Position numbers and translations under genes: made by a program. Under the pieces are notes generated by a model. It worked only from the letters and a program-made list of their open reading frames with translations, was not told the DNA's origin and searched no databases. Positions 24,282 through 31,979 of a DNA stretch of 64,000 nt are shown here, piece after piece (position 1 is the stretch's first letter; each line of letters opens with the position of its first letter). Origin of the DNA: Planctomycetota bacterium (lineage in GTDB: Bacteria > Planctomycetota > UBA1135 > UBA2386); assembly GCA_019636245.1 (NCBI GenBank), contig JAHBXX010000024.1:1-64000 (forward strand), given 5' to 3'.

Positions 24282-25853
24282 ATGCCAGCGGCGCCCTGCG
24301 ATCCGGTCCGGCTCGAGGTGTTCCACCACCTCGTCAGCGCCTTCTGCGAGGAGGCCGGCGTGCGGCTGGCGCGCAGCGCCGCCAGCCCCAACATCCGCGA
24401 ACGGCGGGACTTCTCGGTGGCGATCTTCGACGCCGACGGTCGGCTCGTGGCGCAGGCGGCGCACATCCCGGTGCACCTCGGCAGCGCCGGCGACGCGGTA
24501 GCGGCCGTGCGCGCCGCGCTCGACCTCGCGCCCGGCGACGTCGCCATCCTCAACGACCCCTACGCCGGCGGCACCCACCTGCCGGACCTGACGATGGTGC
24601 GGCCCGTGTTCCTGGGCGACCGCCGCCGGCCACGCTGGTTCCTGGTCAACCGCGCCCACCACGCCGACATCGGCGGGGCCGTCCCGGGGTCGATGGGCAT
24701 CGCCGCCGACCTGCACGCCGAAGGCCTCGTGCTGCCCCCCGTGCGGCTGCGGCGCGGCGGCCGCCTGCAGCACGACCTGCTGCGCCTCTTCGCCCGCAAC
24801 GTGCGCGGCGCCGACGAGCGGCTGCTCGACCTGCGCGCCCAGGAGGCCAGCCTGGTGCAGCTCGAGCAGCGGTTGCGCCAGTTCGCGCAGGAGCGCGGGC
24901 TCCGCTTCGTCGCCGCGGCGACCGAGCAGCTGCTCGACTACTCGGAGCGTTCCGCGCGGGCCGTGCTCCGTGGCCTGCGGCGCGGCGTCTTCACCGCGCA
25001 CGACCACCTCGACGACGACGGCTTCGGCAGCGGTCGGCTGCGCCTCCACCTGGCGTTGCGGGTCGCGCCGGGCGGGCTCGAGTTCGACTGGCGCGCCACC
25101 TGCGACCAGGCCCGCGGCGGCGTCAACGCCAACCGCAGCATCGTGCTGGCTGCGTGCGTCTACGCGCTGCGCTGCCTCTGCCCGCACCGTCTGCCGACCA
25201 ACGACGGCCTGTTCCGCCTGGTCGCCGTGCGCACCCGCCCGGGCAGTCTGTGTGCGCCGCTCTCGCCGGCGCCGGTCGCGGGGGGCAACGTCGAGACCAG
25301 CCAGCGCCTGGTCGACATCGCCTTCGCCGCGCTCGCCCAGGCGGCGCCGGCGCGCCTGCCGGCGGCATCGGCCGGAACGATGAGCAACCTGTCGTTCGGC
25401 GGCCGGCGCGCCGACGGCAGCACGTTCACCAGCTACGAGACGCTGCCCGGCGGCGCCGGGGCGGGCCCGCACCGCGCTGGGCGGGCGGCGATCCAGACGC
25501 ACATGACCAACACGCGCAACACGCCGATCGAGGAACTCGAGCACCACGCACCGGTCGTGGTCGCCGCGTTGTCGGTGCGCCGCGGCAGCGGCGGGCGCGG
25601 CGCGCGGCGCGGCGGCGACGGCCTCGTCAAGTCGCTGGTCGCCCGGGTGCCGCTGCAGGTGTCGTTCCTCGGCGAACGGCACGCCAGCGGCCCGCCGGGC
25701 GCGCAGGGCGGCGGCGCCGGTCGTCCCGGCCGGCTGTGGCGGCGGCGCGGGCGCGGCCGCGAACGGCTGCCGGCGAAGGCCACCCTGACGCTGCTGCCGG
25801 GGGAGATCCTGACCGTCGAGACGCCGGGCGGCGGCGGGCACGGCCGTGCGTGA
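24282..25853 (+). CDS. Hydantoinase B/oxoprolinase family protein
   Basis: A 523-residue HyuB-type subunit. Family motifs: NIRERRDFSVAIFDADGRLVAQAAHIPVH-type N-terminal segment, GDVAILNDPYAGGTHLPDL near residue 90, NRAHHADIGG (metal-binding type histidines) near 125, GGVNANRS and GGNVETSQR. The C-terminus ends in a PGGGG loop. HyuB normally works with an ATP-dependent HyuA subunit to hydrolyse hydantoins or 5-oxoproline. No HyuA is in this window, so either the partner is elsewhere or this is an orphan. The start follows the promoter spacing. The stop overlaps the downstream lipoprotein start. Confidence 0.9.
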   Translation: MPAAPCDPVRLEVFHHLVSAFCEEAGVRLARSAASPNIRERRDFSVAIFDADGRLVAQAAHIPVHLGSAGDAVAAVRAALDLAPGDVAILNDPYAGGTHLPDLTMVRPVFLGDRRRPRWFLVNRAHHADIGGAVPGSMGIAADLHAEGLVLPPVRLRRGGRLQHDLLRLFARNVRGADERLLDLRAQEASLVQLEQRLRQFAQERGLRFVAAATEQLLDYSERSARAVLRGLRRGVFTAHDHLDDDGFGSGRLRLHLALRVAPGGLEFDWRATCDQARGGVNANRSIVLAACVYALRCLCPHRLPTNDGLFRLVAVRTRPGSLCAPLSPAPVAGGNVETSQRLVDIAFAALAQAAPARLPAASAGTMSNLSFGGRRADGSTFTSYETLPGGAGAGPHRAGRAAIQTHMTNTRNTPIEELEHHAPVVVAALSVRRGSGGRGARRGGDGLVKSLVARVPLQVSFLGERHASGPPGAQGGGAGRPGRLWRRRGRGRERLPAKATLTLLPGEILTVETPGGGGHGRA

Positions 25854-26256
25854 GGGGCGACCGCGGCCGGGCGCGGTGGCCGCCGCCGTGCTCGCCGCGG
25901 CGTGCACGACGCCGAGCTACAGCGCCTGCCCGGTCGACCTGGTCGGGGGGGTGCCGGCCGGCGCCTTCGAGGTCTGCCGCGACGCGCTGCAGCAGCGCTA
26001 CGGCCCGCTGCTCGTCGCCGACGAGGTCGCGTTCCTGCTGCAGACCGACTGGGTGCCGAGTCCGGACGCGCCGGACGAGCGCCGCGCCTCGGTGTTCCGG
26101 CAGGAACACGGCGCCACCGCGGACCTCGCCGTCGTCGTCGAGGTGCGCCGCCTCGGCATGCCGCTTTGGGGGCTGCCGCGGTGGACGCCGGCGCGCGGCG
26201 ATGCGGCCGCCGAGCGCGAACTCGCCGGCGTGCTGCGCGCGCTGCTCAATCCGTGA
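25846..26256 (+). CDS. Small lipoprotein, 136 aa
   Basis: The GTG at 25846 overlaps the end of the hydantoinase gene. The N-terminus MREGRPRPGAVAAAVLAAAC is a lipoprotein signal with lipobox LAAAC. The mature part has a VDLVGGVPAGAFEVCRDALQ segment and a VFRQEHGATADLAVVVEVRR strand region, suggesting a small alpha/beta fold. No family recognised. It overlaps the convergent gene by 11 nt. Confidence 0.65.
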   Translation: MREGRPRPGAVAAAVLAAACTTPSYSACPVDLVGGVPAGAFEVCRDALQQRYGPLLVADEVAFLLQTDWVPSPDAPDERRASVFRQEHGATADLAVVVEVRRLGMPLWGLPRWTPARGDAAAERELAGVLRALLNP

Positions 26257-27238
26257 TGCGCGCCAGCGCCTGCCGCAGGCGCCCTTCGTGCGGCCAGCGG
26301 TGGGCGGCGCGGCGCAGGAGCCGCACCGCCGCCGACCAGCGCCCGCGCGCCTCGAGCACGCGGGCGCGCAGCAGCACGGCGCGTCCGCGCGGCGGCACGC
26401 CGAGCCGGCGGTGGGACCGGACCGCGGCGAGGGCGCCGCGCAGGTCGCCTTCGCCGAGGCAGGCCTCGGCGAGCCACAGCCAGGCGACCGAGCTCGCCGG
26501 CCACAGCTGCACGGCATCCTCGAGCAGCCGAAGGGGCGCCGCTGCGGCGTCGAGGTGCGCGGCCTGCGTCCAGCGGCGCACCGCCCGGCGGACGTCGATC
26601 GTCGACGGCCGGACGTGGAACCGGCGCCGCAGCGCCCGCAGGCGGCGCAGGCGCCGCTGGCGCGCCGGCGGCGTCAGGTCGTACAGCACGTGCAGGCCGC
26701 CGCGCTCCTGCAGCAGGTCGGCGGCGAGCCCGGCGAGCGCCTCGGCGAGGCGGGCGCGCCAGAACCCGTCGTCGCCGCCGAGCTGGCTGGCCAGTTGCTC
26801 CAGCTGCCGCTGCATCGCGCCCAGCGGCCGCCCCTCGCGCACGGCGCTCGCGGTGAGGTTCCAGCGGCCGTTGCCGAGCCGCACGCCGCCGGGCACCTCC
26901 GGCAGCGCCGTCTCCTCGCCGTTCCCGATCGGCGCCGGCAGCCCGGCGGGGCGCGCCGGCGGAATGCGCGGTCGCACGCGTTGCCGGTAGACCCAGCGCT
27001 CCGCGAGCCGCATCCACCGCGCGTGGCGTGCGGTCGCCGGCAGCGCCCGCACGACCGCCGCGTGCTGCAGGCAGTCGAGCGCCAGCTCCTGCCGCACGTC
27101 CTCGGCGAGTTCCGGCAGCTCGCCGCGGCCGAGCTGCTTCCAGGTGGCGATGCGGCGCAGCAGCCCCGGCAGGAGGCGGCGGCAGAACAGGTCCAGCAGC
27201 GCCAGTGCCTCGGCGCGATCGGGCTCGCCATCGTGCAT
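26246..27238 (-). CDS. Arg-rich helical protein with C-terminal TPR-like repeats
   Basis: A 330-residue cytoplasmic protein, highly Arg/Ala/Leu-rich. The N-terminal 80 residues (LLDLFCRRLLPGLLRRIATW, then ELPELAEDVRQELALDCLQH) vaguely recall sigma-factor region 2, where a DxxQExxL motif is typical, but no region 4 is present. The C-terminal 110 residues look like TPR helices (PASSVAWLWLAEACLGEGDL; GRAVLLRARVLEARGRWSAA). Start at 27238 chosen for the GGAGG within the upstream hairpin; an in-frame GTG at 27328 would add 30 residues and overlap the purA promoter. Function unknown. Confidence 0.65.
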   Translation of the reverse strand: MHDGEPDRAEALALLDLFCRRLLPGLLRRIATWKQLGRGELPELAEDVRQELALDCLQHAAVVRALPATARHARWMRLAERWVYRQRVRPRIPPARPAGLPAPIGNGEETALPEVPGGVRLGNGRWNLTASAVREGRPLGAMQRQLEQLASQLGGDDGFWRARLAEALAGLAADLLQERGGLHVLYDLTPPARQRRLRRLRALRRRFHVRPSTIDVRRAVRRWTQAAHLDAAAAPLRLLEDAVQLWPASSVAWLWLAEACLGEGDLRGALAAVRSHRRLGVPPRGRAVLLRARVLEARGRWSAAVRLLRRAAHRWPHEGRLRQALARITD

Positions 27239-27242
27239 GGGT

Positions 27243-27260
27243 CTCGCCTCCGCAGGCGAG
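27243..27260 (-). promoter_or_regulatory. Hairpin containing the ribosome-binding site of the TPR-like gene
   Basis: On the minus strand CTCGCCT-GCGG-AGGCGAG forms a 7-bp stem just 4 nt before the ATG at 27238. The TGCGGAGG ribosome-binding site spans the loop, as in the rpoN leader. Confidence 0.45.
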
Positions 27261-27284
27261 TCGTCGACCGGGGGCAGGCGAGGC

Positions 27285-27313
27285 TTCGGCGCGGTCGGGT
27301 CCGGTGCTATGCT
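27285..27313 (+). promoter_or_regulatory. purA promoter TTCGGC-N17-TATGCT
   Basis: Spacer of exactly 17 bp; the -10 ends 26 nt before the purA ATG at 27340. Confidence 0.6.
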
Positions 27314-27339
27314 CCGGCGCTTTTTCACGGCGCCGATCC

Positions 27340-28611
27340 ATGCCCACCACCTGTGTCGTAGGCATCCTCTGGGGTGACGAAGGCAAGGGCAAAGTCATCG
27401 ACTACCTCGCCGCCGAGGCCGACTTCGTCGTGCGCTACGGCGGCGGCCACAACGCGGGCCACACGCTGATCCTGCCGTCCGGCAAGCTCGTGTTGCACCT
27501 GATCCCCTCGGGCATCGTGCACCCGCACACGCGGAACGTGATCGGCAACGGCGTCGTCGTCGATCCCCTGCACCTGTGCACCGAGATCGACACGCTGCGG
27601 GCCCGCGGCCTCGCCGTCGAACCCGGCGGCAACCTGCTGATCAGCGAGCGGGCGCACGTGATCCTCGACGCCCATCGCCGCCAGGACCACTGGGCGGAAG
27701 GCGTGCGCCGCGGCGGCCGGCTCGGCACCACGGGCCGCGGCATCGGCCCGGCCTACAGCGACCGTTGCAGCCGCATCGGGCTGCGCCTGGGGGACCTGCT
27801 GCGGCCGGACCACCTGCGCCGCGCCGTGCAGGGCCTCGCCGAGCAGAAGAACGCCTGGTTCGCGCCGGTCGGTCTCGAGCCGATCGACGTCGAAGCCGCG
27901 GTTGCGCAGCTGCTCGCGGCCGGAGACCGCCTGCGGGCCGGCATCGTCGACTGCGGCGCGGTGCTGCGCCGGGCCCACGCCCAGGGCCAGCGCATCCTGC
28001 TCGAGGGCGCGCAGGGCTGCCTGCTCGACCTCGAGCACGGCACCTATCCGTTCGTCACCAGCTCGCACGCGAGCACCGGCGGCGCCTTCAGCGGCACCGG
28101 CCTGCCGCCGCACGCGATGCGGGTGGTCGGCATCGCCAAGGCCTACGCGACGCGCGTCGGCGAGGGGCCGTTCCCGACCGAACTGCGCGAGGCGACCGGC
28201 GACCGGCTGCGCGAAGCCGGTCGCGAGTACGGTTCGACCACCGGGCGGCCACGGCGCTGCGGCTGGTTCGACACCGTCGCCGTGCGCTATGCCGGCGCCG
28301 TCTCGGGCGCCGGCGAACTCGTGCTGACCAACCTCGACGTGCTGCGCGGCTTCGCACCTCTGCGCCTCGCCGTCGCCTACCGTCTCGCCGACGGCACCCG
28401 CACCACGGAGTTCCCGGCGTTCGACCTCGACGCCGCGGTGCCGGAGTTCGAGGATCTGCCCGGGTTCACCGAGGACGTGCGCGAGGTGCGCCGGTTCGAC
28501 GACCTGCCGCCGGCGGCCAGGGCCTACGTGCAGGCGATCGAGCGCCACACCGGCCTGCCGATCCGCACGATCTCGGTCGGCCCCGGCCGCGACCAGATCA
28601 TCCTGCGGTGA
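27340..28611 (+). CDS. purA: Adenylosuccinate synthetase
   Basis: A 423-residue PurA, which condenses IMP and aspartate with GTP to adenylosuccinate. The P-loop/catalytic segment GILWGDEGKGKVIDYLA at residues 8-24 and the catalytic His in GGGHNAGHT are intact. Also present: GNGVVVDP, TTGRGIGPAYSDR, LLEGAQGCLLDLEHGTYPFVTSS and GRPRRCGWFD. Cytoplasmic, purine synthesis. The GTP-binding TNLDVL region is also normal. Monocistronic judging from its own promoter and the promoter downstream. Confidence 0.98.
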   Translation: MPTTCVVGILWGDEGKGKVIDYLAAEADFVVRYGGGHNAGHTLILPSGKLVLHLIPSGIVHPHTRNVIGNGVVVDPLHLCTEIDTLRARGLAVEPGGNLLISERAHVILDAHRRQDHWAEGVRRGGRLGTTGRGIGPAYSDRCSRIGLRLGDLLRPDHLRRAVQGLAEQKNAWFAPVGLEPIDVEAAVAQLLAAGDRLRAGIVDCGAVLRRAHAQGQRILLEGAQGCLLDLEHGTYPFVTSSHASTGGAFSGTGLPPHAMRVVGIAKAYATRVGEGPFPTELREATGDRLREAGREYGSTTGRPRRCGWFDTVAVRYAGAVSGAGELVLTNLDVLRGFAPLRLAVAYRLADGTRTTEFPAFDLDAAVPEFEDLPGFTEDVREVRRFDDLPPAARAYVQAIERHTGLPIRTISVGPGRDQIILR

Positions 28612-28652
28612 CGGGGCGGCAGGAATTGCGCCACCTTCCGGCGGCCCGGCGG

Positions 28653-28658
28653 TAGCTT
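28653..28658 (+). promoter_or_regulatory. -10-like box TAGCTT of the uppS-cdsA unit
   Basis: TAGCTT ends 11 nt before the ATG of a short leader ORF at 28670; TTGCGC lies 21 bp upstream. Confidence 0.45.
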
Positions 28659-28669
28659 CCGGGCCAGCG

Positions 28670-28747
28670 ATGCGCAGCCGTTCGAGCAGCAGGAACAGGT
28701 GCAGGAGGGCCGCCACGGGCCCCGCGCCGGAGGGCGGCAGGCGATGA
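28670..28747 (+). CDS. Arg-rich leader mini-ORF, 25 aa, overlapping uppS
   Basis: ATG at 28670 begins MRSRSSSRNRCRRAATGPAP and stops at 28745-28747, overlapping the uppS ATG at 28744 (ATGA). It contains eight Arg residues. Its ATG sits 11 nt after a -10 box, the same spacing as leaderless genes here. It could be a translated leader coupling or controlling uppS, or just a chance frame. Confidence 0.35.
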   Translation: MRSRSSSRNRCRRAATGPAPEGGRR

Positions 28748-29472
28748 GCCGCAGCGTCCCGGCCCCCGAACCGGTGGTGCCGCGCAGCGTCGCGGTCATC
28801 ATGGACGGCAACGGCCGCTGGGCCCGCCGCGCCGGACTCGAACGCATCCGCGGCCACGAGCGCGGCATCGACGCCGTGCGCACCACGGTCACCGAGTGCG
28901 CGCGGCTCGGCGTCGAGGCGCTGACGCTGTACGCGTTCTCCGAGGAGAACTGGCAGCGCCCGCAGCGCGAGATCGACCTGTTGTTCAAGCTGCTGCAGCG
29001 GTTCCTGGTCGAGGAGCGGCCGACGCTGATGCAGAACAGGGTGCGCCTCCTGCACGCCGGCCGGCGCGAGCGCCTGCCGCCGCCGGTGCTCGCCCTGATC
29101 GACGAGACCGTGGCGCTGACCAGGGACAACGCGGGCATGCAGCTGTGCCTGGCGATCAGCTACGGCGGTCGCCAGGAGCTGGTCGACGCGATGCGCTCGC
29201 TCGCGCGGCGGGTGGCCAGCGGCGAGCTGTCGCCCGGCCAGATCGGCGAGGCGACGATCCGCGGCGCGCTCTACCAGCCGGGCGTGCCGGATCCCGACCT
29301 GCTGATCCGCACCGCCGGCGAGCAGCGGCTCAGCAACTTCCTGCTGTGGCAGATCAGCTACGCCGAGATCCACGTCAGCGACGTCTGCTGGCCGGAGTTC
29401 GGCCGGGAACAGCTGGAGGCCGCGTTCCGCGACTACGGTCGCCGGGTGCGCAAGTTCGGCAAGGTGCTGTAG
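28744..29472 (+). CDS. uppS: Isoprenyl transferase (undecaprenyl diphosphate synthase)
   Basis: A 242-residue cis-prenyltransferase making the undecaprenyl carrier for peptidoglycan and glycan synthesis. Motifs: VAVIMDGNGRWARR at residues 16-30 (catalytic Asp, pyrophosphate-binding Gly/Arg), RGHERGIDAV, TLYAFSEENWQRP, and the C-terminal DPDLLIRTAGEQRLSNFLLWQ region. The usual RTSGE is RTAGE here. A GGAGGGCGG site precedes the ATG. Its stop is separated from the cdsA start by one base, so the two form an operon. Confidence 0.97.
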   Translation: MSRSVPAPEPVVPRSVAVIMDGNGRWARRAGLERIRGHERGIDAVRTTVTECARLGVEALTLYAFSEENWQRPQREIDLLFKLLQRFLVEERPTLMQNRVRLLHAGRRERLPPPVLALIDETVALTRDNAGMQLCLAISYGGRQELVDAMRSLARRVASGELSPGQIGEATIRGALYQPGVPDPDLLIRTAGEQRLSNFLLWQISYAEIHVSDVCWPEFGREQLEAAFRDYGRRVRKFGKVL

Positions 29473-29473
29473 C

Positions 29474-30328
29474 GTGCCCGACCGCGACCTGCGCACCCGC
29501 GCCGTGCTGGCGCCGACGATGCTGGCGCTGGTGGGCGGCGTCTACTGGGCCGACCTCGCCGGCGTCACCGGACTGCCGCGCGGCACGCTGGCGGCGGGCG
29601 TGCTGTGGCTGCTCGGCGTCGGCGGCGCCTGGGAATACGGCCACCTGCTGCGGGGGGCTGGCTTCGCGGTGGCGCGCAAGACGCTGCTGTGCTTCACCGC
29701 GGCCCTGCTGGCCAGCGGCCTCTGGTTCGGCTGGCAGACGATCGACCGCGAGCTCTATCCGCTGGTGGCGGGCACCCTGCTGCTGGTGTTCCCGCTGGCC
29801 GTGCGCTCGCTGCGCAAGCAGGACATGAAGGTCGGCCTGGAACTGCAGGGTGCGACCCTGCTCGGCTTCGTGTTCGTCGCCTGGCCGGTCTACCTGGCGA
29901 TCGGCACCAGCTTCCGGCACCTCCCGTCGGTGCTGTTCGTCGTGCTGGTCTGCAAGGGCGGCGACATCGGCGGTTACTGCGTCGGGCGCCTCCTGGGCCG
30001 CACGCGCCTGATCCCGCACATCAGCCCCGGCAAGACCGTCGAGGGCGCCCTGGGCAGCCTGGCCGCGTCGATGGCCGTCGCGGCGCTGGCACGCGGCAGC
30101 CTGCTCGAACCCGAGGTGCAGCTGCCGCTGTGGGGGGCGCTGGCGGTCGGCCTGGTGCTGAACTTCACCACCCAGGCCGGCGACCTGATCGAATCGCTGC
30201 TGAAGCGGCGCTGCAACGCCAAGGACTCGTCGAACCTGCTGCCGGCCCACGGCGGCGTGCTGGACCTGATCGACAGCCTGCTGTTCTCGTTCGGCGCCTG
30301 GTTCCTGGTGCTCGTCTGGCTCACGTGA
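29474..30328 (+). CDS. cdsA: Phosphatidate cytidylyltransferase
   Basis: A 284-residue integral membrane enzyme converting phosphatidate and CTP to CDP-diacylglycerol. About seven hydrophobic helices are visible. The C-terminal signature reads LKRRCNAKDSSNLLPAHGGVLD, with the metal-binding Lys-Asp and the GG-x-x-D end; an upstream KGGDIGGYCVGRLLGRT and ISPGKTVEG complete the family pattern. GTG start one base after uppS. Confidence 0.95.
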   Translation: MPDRDLRTRAVLAPTMLALVGGVYWADLAGVTGLPRGTLAAGVLWLLGVGGAWEYGHLLRGAGFAVARKTLLCFTAALLASGLWFGWQTIDRELYPLVAGTLLLVFPLAVRSLRKQDMKVGLELQGATLLGFVFVAWPVYLAIGTSFRHLPSVLFVVLVCKGGDIGGYCVGRLLGRTRLIPHISPGKTVEGALGSLAASMAVAALARGSLLEPEVQLPLWGALAVGLVLNFTTQAGDLIESLLKRRCNAKDSSNLLPAHGGVLDLIDSLLFSFGAWFLVLVWLT

Positions 30329-30332
30329 ACGG

Positions 30333-30338
30333 TAGACT
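30333..30338 (+). promoter_or_regulatory. -10-like box TAGACT before phoH
   Basis: TAGACT ends 9 nt before the ATG at 30348 and lies only 4 nt after the cdsA stop, giving phoH-ybeY their own near-leaderless promoter. Confidence 0.5.
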
Positions 30339-30347
30339 GCGCCGCCG

Positions 30348-31316
30348 ATGACCGACGCCGACGTCCAGATCCCCGTGCAGTCCGTCGACGAGGCTCGGAC
30401 GCTGCTCGGGCCGCTGGACAGCAACGCGCGGCTGGTGCGCGAACTGCACGGCATCAGCGTGCTCGCGCGCGATGGCAGCCTGCGCCTGCTGGGCGACGCG
30501 GCGCACGTGACGGTCGTGCAGCAGGTGTTCGAGGACAGCCTGGCGACGATGCGCGCCGGCCGCCGGTTGTCGACCCAGGACGTCGCCGCCCGCCTGCGGC
30601 AGACGCTCGACGGCGAGGTCTCCACCGACGCCGGCGCCGCCGAACGCGCGGGGCGGCCGCCGTCGTCGCCGGCGGTGCGGCCGCGGACCGCCGGCCAGCA
30701 GGCCTACCTCGACAGCATGGACCGGCACGACGTGGTGTTCGCCGTCGGCCCGGCGGGCACCGGCAAGACCTACCTCGCCGTCGCCAAGGCGATCGAGGCG
30801 ATGAAGCGCGGCACCGTGCGACGCATCGTGCTGGTGCGCCCGGCGGTCGAGGCCGGCGAGAAGCTCGGCTTCCTGCCCGGCGACTTCCAGGCCAAGATCG
30901 ACCCCTACCTGCGGCCGATGTACGACGCGCTGCAGGACCTGCTGGACGCGCGCACCCGGGCCCGCTGGCTCGACAGCGACGTCGTCGAGGTGTGCCCGCT
31001 GGCCTACATGCGCGGCCGCACCCTGAACAGGGCGTTCGTCATCCTCGACGAGGCGCAGAACACCACCGTGCCGCAGATGCTGATGTTCCTGACCAGGCTC
31101 GGCGAAGGCTCGCGCATGGTGGTGACCGGCGATCCGTCGCAGGTCGACCTGCCCGGCAACGTGGTCTCCGGCCTCGCCGATGCGGTGCGCAAGCTCGGCC
31201 ACGTCGACGGCATCGGCCTCGTGCGGCTCGACGCCGGCGACGTCGTGCGGCATCCGGTGGTGAGCCGCATCGTCACCGCCTACGAAGAGCGGGAGTCCGG
31301 CCCGCCGCGGCGATGA
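30348..31316 (+). CDS. phoH: PhoH family ATPase
   Basis: A 322-residue PhoH-like (YbeZ-type) ATPase. N-terminal KH-like region to about residue 85, then Walker [13 protein letters not shown] near residue 135, [21 protein letters not shown], Walker [13 protein letters not shown] near 228 and [13 protein letters not shown]. The protein is an RNA-associated ATPase in systems where it was studied and pairs with the endoribonuclease YbeY; here ybeY follows with an ATGA overlap, the conserved order. Confidence 0.96.
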   Translation: MTDADVQIPVQSVDEARTLLGPLDSNARLVRELHGISVLARDGSLRLLGDAAHVTVVQQVFEDSLATMRAGRRLSTQDVAARLRQTLDGEVSTDAGAAERAGRPPSSPAVRPRTAGQQAYLDSMDRHDVVFAVGPAGTGKTYLAVAKAIEAMKRGTVRRIVLVRPAVEAGEKLGFLPGDFQAKIDPYLRPMYDALQDLLDARTRARWLDSDVVEVCPLAYMRGRTLNRAFVILDEAQNTTVPQMLMFLTRLGEGSRMVVTGDPSQVDLPGNVVSGLADAVRKLGHVDGIGLVRLDAGDVVRHPVVSRIVTAYEERESGPPRR

Positions 31317-31777
31317 AGCGCGCCGCCGGCCGTGGCCCGGCTCGGCGGGCGGCGTTGCAGTTCGCCTGCGTCGATCGTGGCCGGCCGCGCACCGACCGCG
31401 CCTTCCTGCGCCGCGTCGTGCGCACGGCGCTCGAGTTCGCCGGCCGCCCGGACCTGCCGGTCTCGCTGCTGCTCACCGACGACGCCGAGATCGCCGACCT
31501 GCACGCCCGCCACCTCGGCGACGCCGCGCCGACCGACGTGATCTCGTTCGGGATCGACGGCGGCGCCGAACTGGTGGTCAGCGTGGAGACGGCGAGGCGT
31601 TGCGCGCGCGAACACGGACACACGCTGCGCGCCGAGCTGGCGCTGTACGTCGTGCACGGCATCCTGCACACGGTCGGCTACGACGACCTGCGCGCGCGCG
31701 ATCGCGTGCGCATGCGCGCCGCGGAGCACGAGGTGCTGCGCCGGCTTCGCCTGCGCGTGCGACCCGTCGATGCGTGA
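31313..31777 (+). CDS. ybeY: Endoribonuclease YbeY
   Basis: A 154-residue YbeY involved in 16S rRNA maturation and ribosome quality control. The zinc motif reads HGILHTVGYDD near residue 115; the usual third ligand His (HGxLHLxGYDH) is Asp here. The PTDVISFG motif is present and the MRAAEHEVL C-terminus is typical. ATG at 31313 overlaps the phoH stop. The Arg-rich first 14 residues are an extension. Confidence 0.93.
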   Translation: MKRAAGRGPARRAALQFACVDRGRPRTDRAFLRRVVRTALEFAGRPDLPVSLLLTDDAEIADLHARHLGDAAPTDVISFGIDGGAELVVSVETARRCAREHGHTLRAELALYVVHGILHTVGYDDLRARDRVRMRAAEHEVLRRLRLRVRPVDA

Positions 31778-31834
31778 GGCGTGGCTCGCACGACGACGTC
31801 GTGGCACGCGGCGATGGAACTGGCGCACTCGCGG

Positions 31835-31864
31835 TTGCACCGCGCCCGCAGGATGTGCTAGCCT
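31835..31864 (+). promoter_or_regulatory. Promoter TTGCAC-N18-TAGCCT upstream of the sigma factor unit
   Basis: The best-matching promoter in the window. It drives a transcript of which about 30 nt precede a leader ORF and about 100 nt precede the sigma factor start. Confidence 0.6.
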
Positions 31865-31901
31865 CTGCACGTCGTTGGCGCCTCGGCCGACGCACGACGC
31901 G

Positions 31902-31979
31902 ATGGTCTCGATCGCGCCGTGCACCGCGAGCGCGACGGCGACCTGCTTGGTCCCGATGGGTGTGGGTGGCACATGGTGA
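31902..31979 (+). CDS. Leader ORF, 25 aa, overlapping the sigma factor start
   Basis: ATG at 31902 encodes MVSIAPCTASATATCLVPMG and ends GVGGTW with TGA at 31977-31979. The stop overlaps the ATG (31973) and GTG (31976) start candidates of the sigma gene. The composition (Ala/Thr/Val, two Cys) is unlike the Arg-rich chance frames common here. A coupling or attenuation role is possible. Confidence 0.4.
   Translation: MVSIAPCTASATATCLVPMGVGGTW

Noticed and set aside
26246-27238. Calling the Arg-rich minus-strand protein a sigma factor
   Set aside because: Only a loose region-2-like DxxQExxL segment is present and region 4 is absent.
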